64,000 nt of DNA from Leptonema illini DSM 21528 (GTDB lineage Bacteria > Spirochaetota > Leptospiria > Leptospirales > Leptonemataceae): contig NZ_JH597773.1 in the NCBI RefSeq assembly GCF_000243335.1, positions 3,866,115-3,930,114 on the forward strand, read 5' to 3'. Below, in pieces: positions 1 through 8,113 of the stretch (positions within the stretch are counted from its first letter, which is position 1; each line of letters starts with the position of its first letter). The notes below the pieces were generated by a model that saw nothing but the letters and a program-made list of their open reading frames with translations, did no database searches and was not told the DNA's origin. The translations under genes were made by a program, and so were the position numbers.

Positions 1-94
1 ATGGATGATTACTCGTCTGCCCGTCACCCATTTCTTGCGGCATAATGATTGGCTTTTTAGGCTCGGTATCCTTTGCTGGCTGTGTTTGGGCCAT
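1..94 (-). CDS. N-terminal fragment of an unknown protein, cut by the window edge
   Basis: Reading leftward from an ATG at 94, 31 codons stay open to the window edge. The fragment is hydrophilic (Gln, Lys and Pro rich) with no signal peptide or recognisable motif. The ribosome binding site is not convincing, and the frame could be chance. The 130 bases between this start and the next gene hold nothing I can name. Confidence 0.3.
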   Translation of the reverse strand, partial: MAQTQPAKDTEPKKPIIMPQEMGDGQTSNHP

Positions 95-223
95 GGATAG
101 TGGAAGCAAAAAGAAAATCAAAGAGGCTAAGACTCGCATTCAATATATCCTTAGAGGTTCTATTAATTGTTGCACACTAGCCCAGTAGCCGGGCTCTATA
201 CGAAGACAGCTGCCCGGCACCCT

Positions 224-1063
224 CTACTCCTTGATGATAACCTCTATACCGTGCTGTTTGCATTGCCTGGTATAGTTCGCCAAGTCCTTCGGCTTGGCTC
301 CGGCGTTGACGAGGAATAGAATCAAGCTTTCATTATAAGTCCGCCTGTAATCGAAAAGTTGAGCGACCATCTGCCGCAATTCTGGCATCTTCCACGGGGT
401 CTTTACTTCCACGCCGACTCCAAGGACTTCAAAATCAATACGGCCTCCGGTAACAGGAACCTGTCGACTGACATTCAATCGGCCGAAGCGGGCAACCAGA
501 GCCTGATCAAGTTCATCCTCGATAATACGTGAGGAAATTTCGTAAGCCTGGACCCTGTAATCTTTGAGGAACGCGAATACCTCGCTAAACTGACGGGGTT
601 TTTCAGAGTCCGTTTGCTTTACGGGAGGTATCGCTTCGACCGGTTTCTCATGGTGAGCATTGCGGCCTTCTTTTTCTTTTAAAGCCGAGATGATGCTGGC
701 AACTGTGTTAGATTTCAGGAAACTGGGTCGAATGGAAAGTAGCTCGCAGACTTCGGCGAGTTCATCCTTATCGAACATTTCCAGAATTTCCTGAAGCCGA
801 TATTGCTTTGATCGCACTATGCGGTCTATTATATCTGCTTTTGTCCCGGAAGCTCGCGTGCCGAGACGTCTTGCGATGCTCTGGAGGCCATACTTGGTGA
901 AACCACTCAGCAGTGTGAGTTCGATGCCCGTTAAGTCAGAGCGCATCATGCTCTGAATCATTTCTTCTTTGCCACCCCTTAAGGTAATGTCGAGACTTTC
1001 ACCCAGCCTGCGCAGGTCGGCGCGATCAAAGAATTGCTCAAGAAAATCACTCAACTCAATCAT
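224..1063 (-). CDS. SAP-like protein with a C-terminal PD-(D/E)XK-type nuclease core
   Basis: 279 residues. Residues 1-130 contain two or three helical units resembling SAP/HeH-type nucleic-acid-binding repeats (Leu-rich, with Gly-Thr-Lys turns near 28-32 and 68-75). A Lys/Pro linker at about 131-158 follows. The C-terminal part carries D210, E219 and K221 in the order Asp, short hydrophobic strand, Glu-x-Lys, which is the metal-binding pattern of PD-(D/E)XK nucleases. Inference: a DNA- or RNA-binding nuclease, perhaps a defence or repair accessory. The family is not recognised by name. It is monocistronic, with another SAP-like gene 1.2 kb away. Confidence 0.6.
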   Translation of the reverse strand: MIELSDFLEQFFDRADLRRLGESLDITLRGGKEEMIQSMMRSDLTGIELTLLSGFTKYGLQSIARRLGTRASGTKADIIDRIVRSKQYRLQEILEMFDKDELAEVCELLSIRPSFLKSNTVASIISALKEKEGRNAHHEKPVEAIPPVKQTDSEKPRQFSEVFAFLKDYRVQAYEISSRIIEDELDQALVARFGRLNVSRQVPVTGGRIDFEVLGVGVEVKTPWKMPELRQMVAQLFDYRRTYNESLILFLVNAGAKPKDLANYTRQCKQHGIEVIIKE

Positions 1064-1293
1064 TGGCCTTTCCCTGCTCTCAAATGCGGCATCAGGCAGC
1101 CCAATCAGGACGGCCTGCGATGACTATACGCGAAGGCCAGGGGTTGCCGCAAGTATTTTTCTAAGAGCCTGATGAGTAGAGTGCGCAGCGACGTTCTGTC
1201 GAGAGCTACGATTCGGGTAAACGGTCTACCGCTTCGCCGCTAAGAATAGAATGAAGAGAGAAGGATTTCACATAATACAGAATCCGAGCCTTC

Positions 1294-1689
1294 TCATTTA
1301 TTGCCTTCGTATAGAAGCTCCAGCACCTCGGCAATCCTTTGCTTTGAAGACTTTCCGGAGGCTACGCCTATTACGAGCTCATAGAGCGTTCCTGCAGGAT
1401 CCAGTATCTCTATTGCATTCATCTCCAGGAAAACCAGACCACTCGCAAGGGCTGTTCTCTTGTTCCCGTCAAGGAATGGATGGTTCTGACAGATATGGAA
1501 AATATATGCCGCTCCCATGAGCCATATACTGTCATGCAAATACACGTCCTGATACGTAGCTCGTGGTTGCTCGATGGCCGAGGTGAGTGCACCTTCGTCC
1601 CTTATTCCCGATGCCCCACCATAGCGCGTAATCTGGTCCAGGTGTATCTCGATTACATCTTCGAGATTCAGAAAATCTATATATTGCAT
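1294..1689 (-). CDS. doc: Doc-family (Fic fold) toxin of a type II toxin-antitoxin pair
   Basis: 131 residues from the ATG at 1689; a TTG 12 bases upstream in the same frame is less likely. Residues 70-79 carry the Fic/Doc motif, starting His-Pro-Phe and ending Asp-Gly-Asn-Lys-Arg-Thr. Doc toxins phosphorylate EF-Tu and stop translation (family knowledge). The length fits Doc (about 125 residues). The start lies one base beyond the antitoxin stop codon, so the pair is translationally coupled. The antitoxin comes first, as is usual for phd-doc and its relatives. Confidence 0.85.
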   Translation of the reverse strand: MQYIDFLNLEDVIEIHLDQITRYGGASGIRDEGALTSAIEQPRATYQDVYLHDSIWLMGAAYIFHICQNHPFLDGNKRTALASGLVFLEMNAIEILDPAGTLYELVIGVASGKSSKQRIAEVLELLYEGNK

Positions 1690-1690
1690 C

Positions 1691-1924
1691 CTATTCCGCA
1701 AGCTTCTGAAGAGTCTTTGAATGATTTTTGTTCACTTTTTTTAAAGCCGCTGAGACGGACTTTTTCCTCTCCACCGTGTCTGGGCGTACCGGTACAATCA
1801 TTAAGGAGCGACCATCTGTGCTGAGTTCCAGTGTCGTGTCCATATCGATCTTGAGAAGGTCGAGGATCGGTTTATCTATTACAAGCGCGGCGCTATTACC
1901 GTGCCGTGTCAGCTTCTTTTGCAT
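1691..1924 (-). CDS. AbrB/MazE-type antitoxin partnering the Doc toxin
   Basis: 77 residues from the ATG at 1924. The N-terminus carries the swapped-hairpin AbrB signature (Lys-Leu-Thr-Arg-His-Gly-Asn-Ser followed by a hydrophobic strand), and the tail is Lys-rich. Such proteins dimerise through the AbrB fold, bind their own promoter, and use the flexible C-terminus to neutralise the toxin. This pairs Doc with an AbrB-type rather than a Phd-type antitoxin, a known combination. A TTGACA -35 box lies just upstream. The longer reading frame up to 2029 has no supporting start. Confidence 0.8.
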   Translation of the reverse strand: MQKKLTRHGNSAALVIDKPILDLLKIDMDTTLELSTDGRSLMIVPVRPDTVERKKSVSAALKKVNKNHSKTLQKLAE

Positions 1925-1930
1925 CGGCCA

Positions 1931-1959
1931 ATGGTAATACAAAGGTGATACATTGTCAA
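1931..1959 (-). promoter_or_regulatory. Candidate promoter of the AbrB-Doc operon
   Basis: On the minus strand a perfect TTGACA (1959-1954) is separated by 17 bases from TACCAT (1936-1931). Only six bases lie between that -10 box and the antitoxin ATG, so the transcript would be leaderless or nearly so. This is judged by eye with no expression evidence. Confidence 0.4.
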
Positions 1960-2216
1960 TACGATAAACTGGAAAAGGGAGCAGGGCAATAGGTGGAGGC
2001 CTATGCAAAGCGAAGCCAACAGGATTCACAGCTGTGACATAATAATATGCTTACATTGACTCCCGATCCTTATGCGAAATTTTATTAACATGGCGTATTA
2101 TGGCGCCGTCGACGGCATGCAGAGCGGCCGCGGGAAAAAGGCGATGCCGATGGAGTAGCTCTACGTCAGGCTTGCTCGCAGGCAAGCGATTTCAGGGGAG
2201 TGGTGGGCGGGAGTTT

Positions 2217-2858
2217 TTACTGTTGTGACTTCCGCGAATTCTGGCTGGCCTTCCATGAGCGGTAATCTTTCGGAATATCAAGTTTCTTGAGCTGCTTCCA
2301 GGCATGCAAAGCCTTTGCTCTCGTTGCTCCGGGTTCGTTTGCGGAAAAATCCGAAAGGAAGTTGATGTAGCGACCAACGGCAATCTTCTCAAACTCCGTA
2401 TCGATTTCATTCAGATGAACAAACTGCTTAACCAGGTCACCGTAGGTGATTTTTCTTCCCGCTGTGATCTGTTCATCCCGCCATCGGTTCAGGCGATACC
2501 AGACGCCTGTTTTTATTTTAAGTTTCGGAGCCAGCTTGCCGGCCTCAGACTTGATGAAGTCCTTTGTCTGTCGGTTACTCGTGTAATGAATGATCGGCAG
2601 AGAAGCTTTCAGACCGAGGTCGAGGTCTTTGCGGCCTGTTTTCAAGATGTTCTTTCGAGCTGCGGATTTGATTTTGCCCGTTCTGATATAATGCTGGATC
2701 AGCTGTTCAAGCTCATCTTTACGTAGCCGGCTACTGTTCGGGATTCCGATTTCTTTAGCGAAGGCCTTGATCTCGGTGGCATACCAGTATCCGTTGATGA
2801 ATTCCTGTTCTGTAATGCCTTTACGCAAGGCGGCTTTTCCGAACATGATGCTTCTCAT
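2217..2858 (-). CDS. SAP-domain / DUF6434-like protein
   Basis: 213 residues, basic. The segment around residues 18-62 (Trp-Tyr near 25, then an Arg-Leu-Arg-Lys-Asp-Glu-Leu turn) looks like the SAP-like helix-extended-helix module of proteins annotated SAP/DUF6434. The remainder (about 65-213) is rich in Lys, Arg and Trp and may bind nucleic acid. No catalytic motif is visible. It stands alone, with about 285 bases of gene-free sequence upstream and 290 downstream. Function unknown. Confidence 0.55.
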   Translation of the reverse strand: MRSIMFGKAALRKGITEQEFINGYWYATEIKAFAKEIGIPNSSRLRKDELEQLIQHYIRTGKIKSAARKNILKTGRKDLDLGLKASLPIIHYTSNRQTKDFIKSEAGKLAPKLKIKTGVWYRLNRWRDEQITAGRKITYGDLVKQFVHLNEIDTEFEKIAVGRYINFLSDFSANEPGATRAKALHAWKQLKKLDIPKDYRSWKASQNSRKSQQ

Positions 2859-3143
2859 AGACGGGACCGCTCAGATGTCAACGGAAGTGTAACCAGAAGG
2901 CGGCTTCTCATTCCAGTGGTTACGACTGCCTGCGTTCATCACTTAAGGGCCTATAACAAGAAGGCAACAGGCTAAATGGTGCGCAACATAATCATATTAT
3001 GTTCGCATTCAAGCCCCCGATCTGTATGTGAACTTAATTATAATATGTCGCGCAGGGACCCCGGCAAAACTCACGAACTGTTAAGCCGCATCAGGAAACA
3101 ACCCTCGCACTCCGCCTGTTCCGTAGTCCGCCCTGTCCTTCGC

Positions 3144-3836
3144 TTAACGAGGCCCCTCAATATCGAGCGCATGGATCACCCTCTGGATCAGCTCTTCAGG
3201 CCTTGAAGAGAGAAAGCCTTCGGGAATCTCAAATTTAACCGAAAGGCGCTTATGGCTTTCGAAGCCATAAGATCCGATAAAGGGTCGGATGCCGGCCGAA
3301 AGAGCGGCATTATAATCGCCGTGTTCATCGCCGCATGCGTAGGCCCTTGCCGGATTCACCCTGTAGTCTTTTACGATCTCCTGAAAATGCGGGCCCTTCT
3401 TTTCTTTGAGCGGAATACAGCGAATGAAATCAAGCTCATGAATATCGAGATCATGCCGGGCAAAGAGGCGACCGAGAGTGACCTCGGGTTCGTGCGTGAT
3501 GTTGCGCGTAACAAGTCCGACGCGAAGGTCGTCCGTTTTTATGAGCGAGCGGATAAACCCGGCCATGCCAGGGAAAAGCGAGGCCTCTTCGCGGTAGACC
3601 TCGGTAAGCGAGAGAAGAAGATCACTGCGGCGCACCTTGCGCATCTGACGCGCAAGATTACGGGGAAACTCCTTGATGCCGCCCAGGTATTTGAAGAGAT
3701 TCCGTCGCTGCTGAAATCGCTCCAGATCGCCGATGGACATCCCGTGCCTGACGAAGACCCGTTCGATGGCGGCAAAGGAGTCGATGGTCGTACCATCGGC
3801 GTCAAGGATGATAAGTTTGTCGTTGGAGGCGTACAT
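3144..3836 (-). CDS. HAD-superfamily hydrolase (phosphatase)
   Basis: 230 residues. All four HAD motifs are visible: D12 and D14 in Leu-Asp-Ala-Asp-Gly-Thr (nucleophile and acid/base), T110 in Val-Thr-Arg-Asn, K147 in a Lys-rich loop, and D170/D174 in Cys-Gly-Asp-Glu-His-Gly-Asp. The helical insert at about 20-90 is a C1-type cap, as in phosphoglycolate phosphatase-like enzymes. The substrate cannot be told. It is cytoplasmic and monocistronic, with an AT-rich stretch upstream of the ATG. Confidence 0.8.
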   Translation of the reverse strand: MYASNDKLIILDADGTTIDSFAAIERVFVRHGMSIGDLERFQQRRNLFKYLGGIKEFPRNLARQMRKVRRSDLLLSLTEVYREEASLFPGMAGFIRSLIKTDDLRVGLVTRNITHEPEVTLGRLFARHDLDIHELDFIRCIPLKEKKGPHFQEIVKDYRVNPARAYACGDEHGDYNAALSAGIRPFIGSYGFESHKRLSVKFEIPEGFLSSRPEELIQRVIHALDIEGPR

Positions 3837-3977
3837 CTGTTTCTTAGAGTCTATACAACGATTGTGTTACGGTTTGATGACAGAACAAGTAAAAAGCAAA
3901 TCAAGGGGATTGAAGTGCTGTCTGACGGAGAGGGCTACAAGAATCTTAGAACCTGTATAATGTGCCTTGTAGATTAT

Positions 3978-4607
3978 TCAGTAGGCCCTGGTTTCCTTGA
4001 GCATTTCTTCCAGCTTATTCAGGACAGCCGCAGCGGAAGCCGTTGATGGCGTCATAAGATAGACGGTCTCAGAAATGGGACTATTGTTCCTTCGGAATTT
4101 TATCTGCACGGTTGGGATTTTTATAGTTCCGCGATAAACAATGCCAGAGGTGATTTTGAGGTTTGAATTCACTATTTCCGAAAAGAGAGGGCTTTGTTCG
4201 CTGCCGACTGCAACAATCTGAAGGTCTCCCACGTCGCTGATCATGAGTTTGATCGGTAAAAAATAGCACATTCGCTTGTCGGAATCTTGTGTTCGAAACT
4301 TGCCAGTAGCGAGAACAGCGTATGCTTGATCAATAGAGGGGGCTGCCGCCAGGGGGCTCGGCTGAAAAAAGATGTGCTTCTTCAGGGAGGAAAACAGGAC
4401 AAGTGCCGCCAGGGTTAACAGGGAGTATCCAATGAACGAATTGGTCGATTCGCTGTATCCGGTTTTCATTCCGGTTAATAGTGGGAAGCTGAAAAGGACC
4501 GGTACTGTTATCAGCCAGAAATTAAGCGAGACTCTACGGAATCGAATCTTTGACGAATAATAAAAAATCGTCGATACAAATCCAAAGAAGAAGTAGTAGA
4601 CTCTCAT
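3978..4607 (-). CDS. Predicted membrane protein of unknown function
   Basis: 209 residues from the ATG at 4607, which has a GAGAG six bases upstream; an ATG two codons earlier (4613) is also possible. Two hydrophobic segments near residues 25-45 and 55-80 flank a short loop. They are followed by a soluble domain rich in beta strands, with a C-terminal helix. I recognise no family. It precedes a secreted protein of similar style on the same strand (4771-5439), but a 160-base gap argues for separate transcripts. Confidence 0.55.
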   Translation of the reverse strand: MRVYYFFFGFVSTIFYYSSKIRFRRVSLNFWLITVPVLFSFPLLTGMKTGYSESTNSFIGYSLLTLAALVLFSSLKKHIFFQPSPLAAAPSIDQAYAVLATGKFRTQDSDKRMCYFLPIKLMISDVGDLQIVAVGSEQSPLFSEIVNSNLKITSGIVYRGTIKIPTVQIKFRRNNSPISETVYLMTPSTASAAAVLNKLEEMLKETRAY

Positions 4608-4770
4608 AGCCATCTCTCTTATGCGAAGTATACAGTCAGGATTTTGAGGTTGGATTCCAGTTGCGAGCATTGTTTTTGAGATGATAGAGGCATTTCTCAC
4701 GATCGTGTGCTGCGGTGGTGTATGGCGATCAGCAAAAGGCGGTTTGAGAATCATAGCCCTTTGTGCGCGA

Positions 4771-5439
4771 CTATTTCTCCATCTCTTCCTTCAACTTCTG
4801 CACCAGTGCGGCGGTCGCATCCTGAAGCGTCGGCTTTTGAGATCCAAAGGAAACGACCTGTCTGTGCCCGGCGTCTGATAGCTCGCCGATGACGTAGTAG
4901 TCGGCGATGATATTGGAATGTTCGAGCTTGAAGATACGCACATCCTTTGAGTTCGGTCCGTAGTGCACGATGAATTTGTAATAGTTCGTGATCTTCGGCT
5001 CCTCATCGCCGAGTTCTTCGGGCATGAAATACTCGCATGATAGAATGATGAAGCCGGGTGTGTAAGTGACCATGCGCGCCCAGGTTCTCAGTCGAATGGG
5101 CATGCCGGCGTCCAGAAACTCTTCTTTATAGTGAGCAGTCCAGACCGTCAGGATCTGATTCCGAACGGCCTCAGCCTCTTCGTATCGCTTCTGCCCATTC
5201 AGCGCCTGATCAAGGCAAACGTAAAACTCGATTTGCTCTGGATACTGCTCTATGGCGAGCCTGGCCGCCTTCTCTGCCTCGGAATACTTGCGATCGGCTA
5301 ACGTTTCATAAAGCGCCTGTAGAGTGGCCTCTTCGCCTGCTTTTGATTCAGGCACGGCGGGGGCCGGTTCCGCTGAAAGCGGAAGAGCTGCCGAAAAAAG
5401 AACGAGCATAAGGCCGGCGGTGAGTAATCTCGGTTTCAT
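4771..5439 (-). CDS. Secreted protein with signal peptide and TPR-like N-terminal part
   Basis: 222 residues. Residues 1-24 form a clear Sec signal peptide (Lys/Arg, hydrophobic core, Leu-Ser-Ala cleavage region), so the protein is periplasmic. Residues 38-100 show two helix pairs with the Ala/Tyr spacing of tetratricopeptide-like repeats. The rest is a mixed domain with no known motif. No Cys follows the signal, so it is not a lipoprotein. Role unknown. Confidence 0.6.
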   Translation of the reverse strand: MKPRLLTAGLMLVLFSAALPLSAEPAPAVPESKAGEEATLQALYETLADRKYSEAEKAARLAIEQYPEQIEFYVCLDQALNGQKRYEEAEAVRNQILTVWTAHYKEEFLDAGMPIRLRTWARMVTYTPGFIILSCEYFMPEELGDEEPKITNYYKFIVHYGPNSKDVRIFKLEHSNIIADYYVIGELSDAGHRQVVSFGSQKPTLQDATAALVQKLKEEMEK

Positions 5440-5519
5440 ATCTGAATTTAGACGGCGATTCCTATATTTGTTTTTATTTTTTCACTGGAGCGCCGCGCAG
5501 CTGTTTATGGGCGGGCAGT

Positions 5520-6401
5520 CTATCGCTTTACCGGAATTTCACTCTCGATTTGCCATGATTCGGTCGTGCAGTCGAAACGATAGATATAGTGATCCACAAA
5601 GGTCTGAATTTCAGACTCCTGTGGTTCTACGGCGATCTTCAGATCGGCGCAGCTTTGAAGGGTGCGGATGCCGGTCTTAGTTGAGGCCATTGCCCTTAAT
5701 GGCTCTACTCTGGCAAATGAGGTTGTTCGATTTAAAAGCAGCGTGAATTCCTGCCAGCAGCAGGCGCCGAATTCAACGAGTATATCCTGACGCCCGTCGC
5801 CGTTGGCATCGAGGACCGTAAACGAGCAGGCTTGTTGCTCCAGAGGCTGAGGCACGCTGGACGCAAGATTGTAGATCGAGATATCTGAATCGCAGCTTAC
5901 CTGGTCAACATTCGGATCTAAGTATTCCATGTGAACATGGAATATAAGGAAATCCTCAATCCTCTGTATATCAAGCAGCCGCCTCACTGATTGCAACGTT
6001 ACATTCCTGGTGGCATCCGCTTTTATCTGTGTGAGTAGATGAGTATAGGCTATCAGGGCTCTGTCTTGATGAGAGCCGACATCGGGCATGATGTAGCCGG
6101 CAAAGGCGTAGCCACTTGTGTCGCCAAACTCTACATGCGCCCAGTGCGACTTAATCCCTTCAACGGAAATGGCAACGGCGCTTGCTGCTGATGGTTTCCC
6201 GTAACGTACACGAGTTCCGTATGGCATTCTGGCGATAACGGGCGCCTTCAGGTCGGGCTCTGCGCGAAGCATCAAACCGCTCTGTGCGGCTATGTAGCCA
6301 GCCTGCATCGTTTCGGCAGAAAGCATGGAAATCGACGAAATCACGGTAAGAAACGAGAGCATTATCAGGATGAACGATCGCATAACTCTGTATTCCATCA
6401 T
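5520..6401 (-). CDS. Secreted SH3b-domain protein of unknown role
   Basis: 293 residues from the ATG at 6401, which has AGGGA seven bases upstream. A signal peptide covers about residues 7-30. Residues 32-90 fit a bacterial SH3 (SH3b) domain: strand Gly-Leu-Met-Leu-Arg-Ala-Glu-Pro, then Pro-Tyr-Gly-Thr-Arg-Val, then a Trp-Ala-His-Val-Glu-Phe strand. SH3b domains usually bind cell wall or peptides. The C-terminal 180 residues contain an Asn-Gly-Asp-Gly motif that could bind calcium, and no known enzyme motif. Confidence 0.6.
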   Translation of the reverse strand: MMEYRVMRSFILIMLSFLTVISSISMLSAETMQAGYIAAQSGLMLRAEPDLKAPVIARMPYGTRVRYGKPSAASAVAISVEGIKSHWAHVEFGDTSGYAFAGYIMPDVGSHQDRALIAYTHLLTQIKADATRNVTLQSVRRLLDIQRIEDFLIFHVHMEYLDPNVDQVSCDSDISIYNLASSVPQPLEQQACSFTVLDANGDGRQDILVEFGACCWQEFTLLLNRTTSFARVEPLRAMASTKTGIRTLQSCADLKIAVEPQESEIQTFVDHYIYRFDCTTESWQIESEIPVKR

Positions 6402-6504
6402 GGTCTTATCCCTGCATTTATCACGGCATAGTATCATCGGCAATCAGTTTTTCCTCCGACGACCGGGCAGCTGCCGGGCCGTCGAAGGGAAACAGGGCAC
6501 TGAC

Positions 6505-8028
6505 CTACAGAAAGAAAATCACCGTTACAAGTGCAAAGACCGGAATCAGCACCAGACCCGAATAGAGCATGTATCCGAAGAACGACGGCATCTTAACGCC
6601 CTGCGATTCGGCAATCGAGCGCACCATGAAGTTCGGACCGTTGCCTATATACGTATTCGCTCCCATGAACACAGCGCCTGCCGAGATGGCCATGAGGATC
6701 TCGCGGGTAACGTTGCCTCCGTCGTGTAAAACGAAGCCGAGGTTATTTGGAAGCGCCAGGGCCTTACCGAGCGAAAGAAGCGTGAGATACGTCGGAGCGT
6801 TATCCAGGAATGAGCTCAGAAGTCCGGTCGCCCAGAAGAATTGCGCCGGCTCGCGGATGCCAAGCTCCGCTCCGCGCGCTTCGAGAATAACAAGCGCCGG
6901 AATCATGGTAGCGAAGATGCCGGCGAAAAGAAAGGCCACTTCTTTGATCGGTCCGAACGTGAAGCCGTTTTCCTGCCTGATGGAGCTTGCAAGCGGAGTA
7001 ATGAAGAGCGAGAGCATCGCAAGCAGGGCCATGGCAGTCTCTTGAGGTCCGAAATGCGGCCACCATGAGAAACGCGTGCTTAAAAAGCCCTGCATGTAAA
7101 TACTGAAGACGACTCCGGCAAGAAGAATGAAATTCAGACGTCCGCTGAAGCGAAGCGGTTCTTTCGTTGCCGGCATCTCTTCGACGAGGATGCGCTCCAG
7201 TTCGCTTGAGGCGAAGGCCAGCTTCTCGCGAAGCCTCTGCAAAAGATCGATGCGCACCTTGCGACGCTCGATCATCTCATCGAGATCCAGATCATGCAGG
7301 GCCACATCGAGCTCCACCTTGACGTTCTGCAGCGACTGAGCGGGCGATGAGCCGTTAACGCTGTTCAGATGCAGCCCTTCTTTACGGAACATACGCACGT
7401 CATATAGATAGAAGATGCCAAGTACGATGCCGGCAGTAAACGCCCAGTGTGGAAATAGATTCAGTGTCCATTCAAAAGGAACGCCCTGCAAGTAGCCGAG
7501 AAAGAGCGGCGGATCGCCGAGCGGCGTCAGGATGCCGCCGATATTCGAGACCAGAAAGATAAAAAAGACGACGATATGCGCCTTCTTCTGTCGGTTACGG
7601 TTCGCTCGCAGCAGAGGCCGGATCAGAAGCATGGAGGCGCCGGTCGTTCCGATGAGCGAGGCGAGAAGCGATCCTGTAAATAGAAACATGGCGTTCTGAG
7701 TGGGCGATCCGCTGAGCGTGCCGCCGATGTGGATGCCGCCCGAGATGATATAAAGCGAGGCGAGCAGCAGAATGAACGAGACGTATTCCAGCGCCTTTTC
7801 CAGGGTCAGATGCCGGATCTCGGGCCCGAGAAAGAAGACGAGCGGAACGAGCATGGGAAGAGCAAAAACGAAAAGCGAGATCCACCAGAGGTTATGCTCC
7901 CAGAAGTGAGCGTTGATGAGGGGGACGATCGCTATACTGAGTAAAATCAGGGCGAAGGGAATCACCCAGAGAAGGGAGAGGTGCGGTATTTCTTTTGTTA
8001 CCGCCGCCGACGTATTGAGTATCAGCAT
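6505..8028 (-). CDS. Sodium:proton antiporter, NhaD-like (ion transporter superfamily)
   Basis: 507 residues with 11-13 hydrophobic segments. The Gly-Asp-Pro-Pro-Leu-Phe-Leu-Gly motif in the first half and an Asn-Ala-Pro-Thr-Tyr motif plus Gly-Asn-Gly-Pro-Asn near the C-terminus are typical of NhaD/CitMHS-type carriers, with inverted-repeat hairpins holding the substrate site. Family members exchange Na+ or Li+ for H+ across the inner membrane. A charged cytoplasmic loop (about 225-290) splits the two halves. The gene is divergent from the ABC-F gene, with 85 bases between. Confidence 0.75.
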   Translation of the reverse strand: MLILNTSAAVTKEIPHLSLLWVIPFALILLSIAIVPLINAHFWEHNLWWISLFVFALPMLVPLVFFLGPEIRHLTLEKALEYVSFILLLASLYIISGGIHIGGTLSGSPTQNAMFLFTGSLLASLIGTTGASMLLIRPLLRANRNRQKKAHIVVFFIFLVSNIGGILTPLGDPPLFLGYLQGVPFEWTLNLFPHWAFTAGIVLGIFYLYDVRMFRKEGLHLNSVNGSSPAQSLQNVKVELDVALHDLDLDEMIERRKVRIDLLQRLREKLAFASSELERILVEEMPATKEPLRFSGRLNFILLAGVVFSIYMQGFLSTRFSWWPHFGPQETAMALLAMLSLFITPLASSIRQENGFTFGPIKEVAFLFAGIFATMIPALVILEARGAELGIREPAQFFWATGLLSSFLDNAPTYLTLLSLGKALALPNNLGFVLHDGGNVTREILMAISAGAVFMGANTYIGNGPNFMVRSIAESQGVKMPSFFGYMLYSGLVLIPVFALVTVIFFL

Positions 8029-8113
8029 GGCCAGGCGTGGAACCGGCCATCCGGCCGTAAAGAAAATCCTTCGCTTGCATTACAGATGCCGTGGAAAAAG
8101 AAGGAACAGTCCT

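Noticed and set aside
3252-4046. 264-codon plus-strand frame
   Set aside because: Antisense to the HAD hydrolase, which carries all four family motifs.
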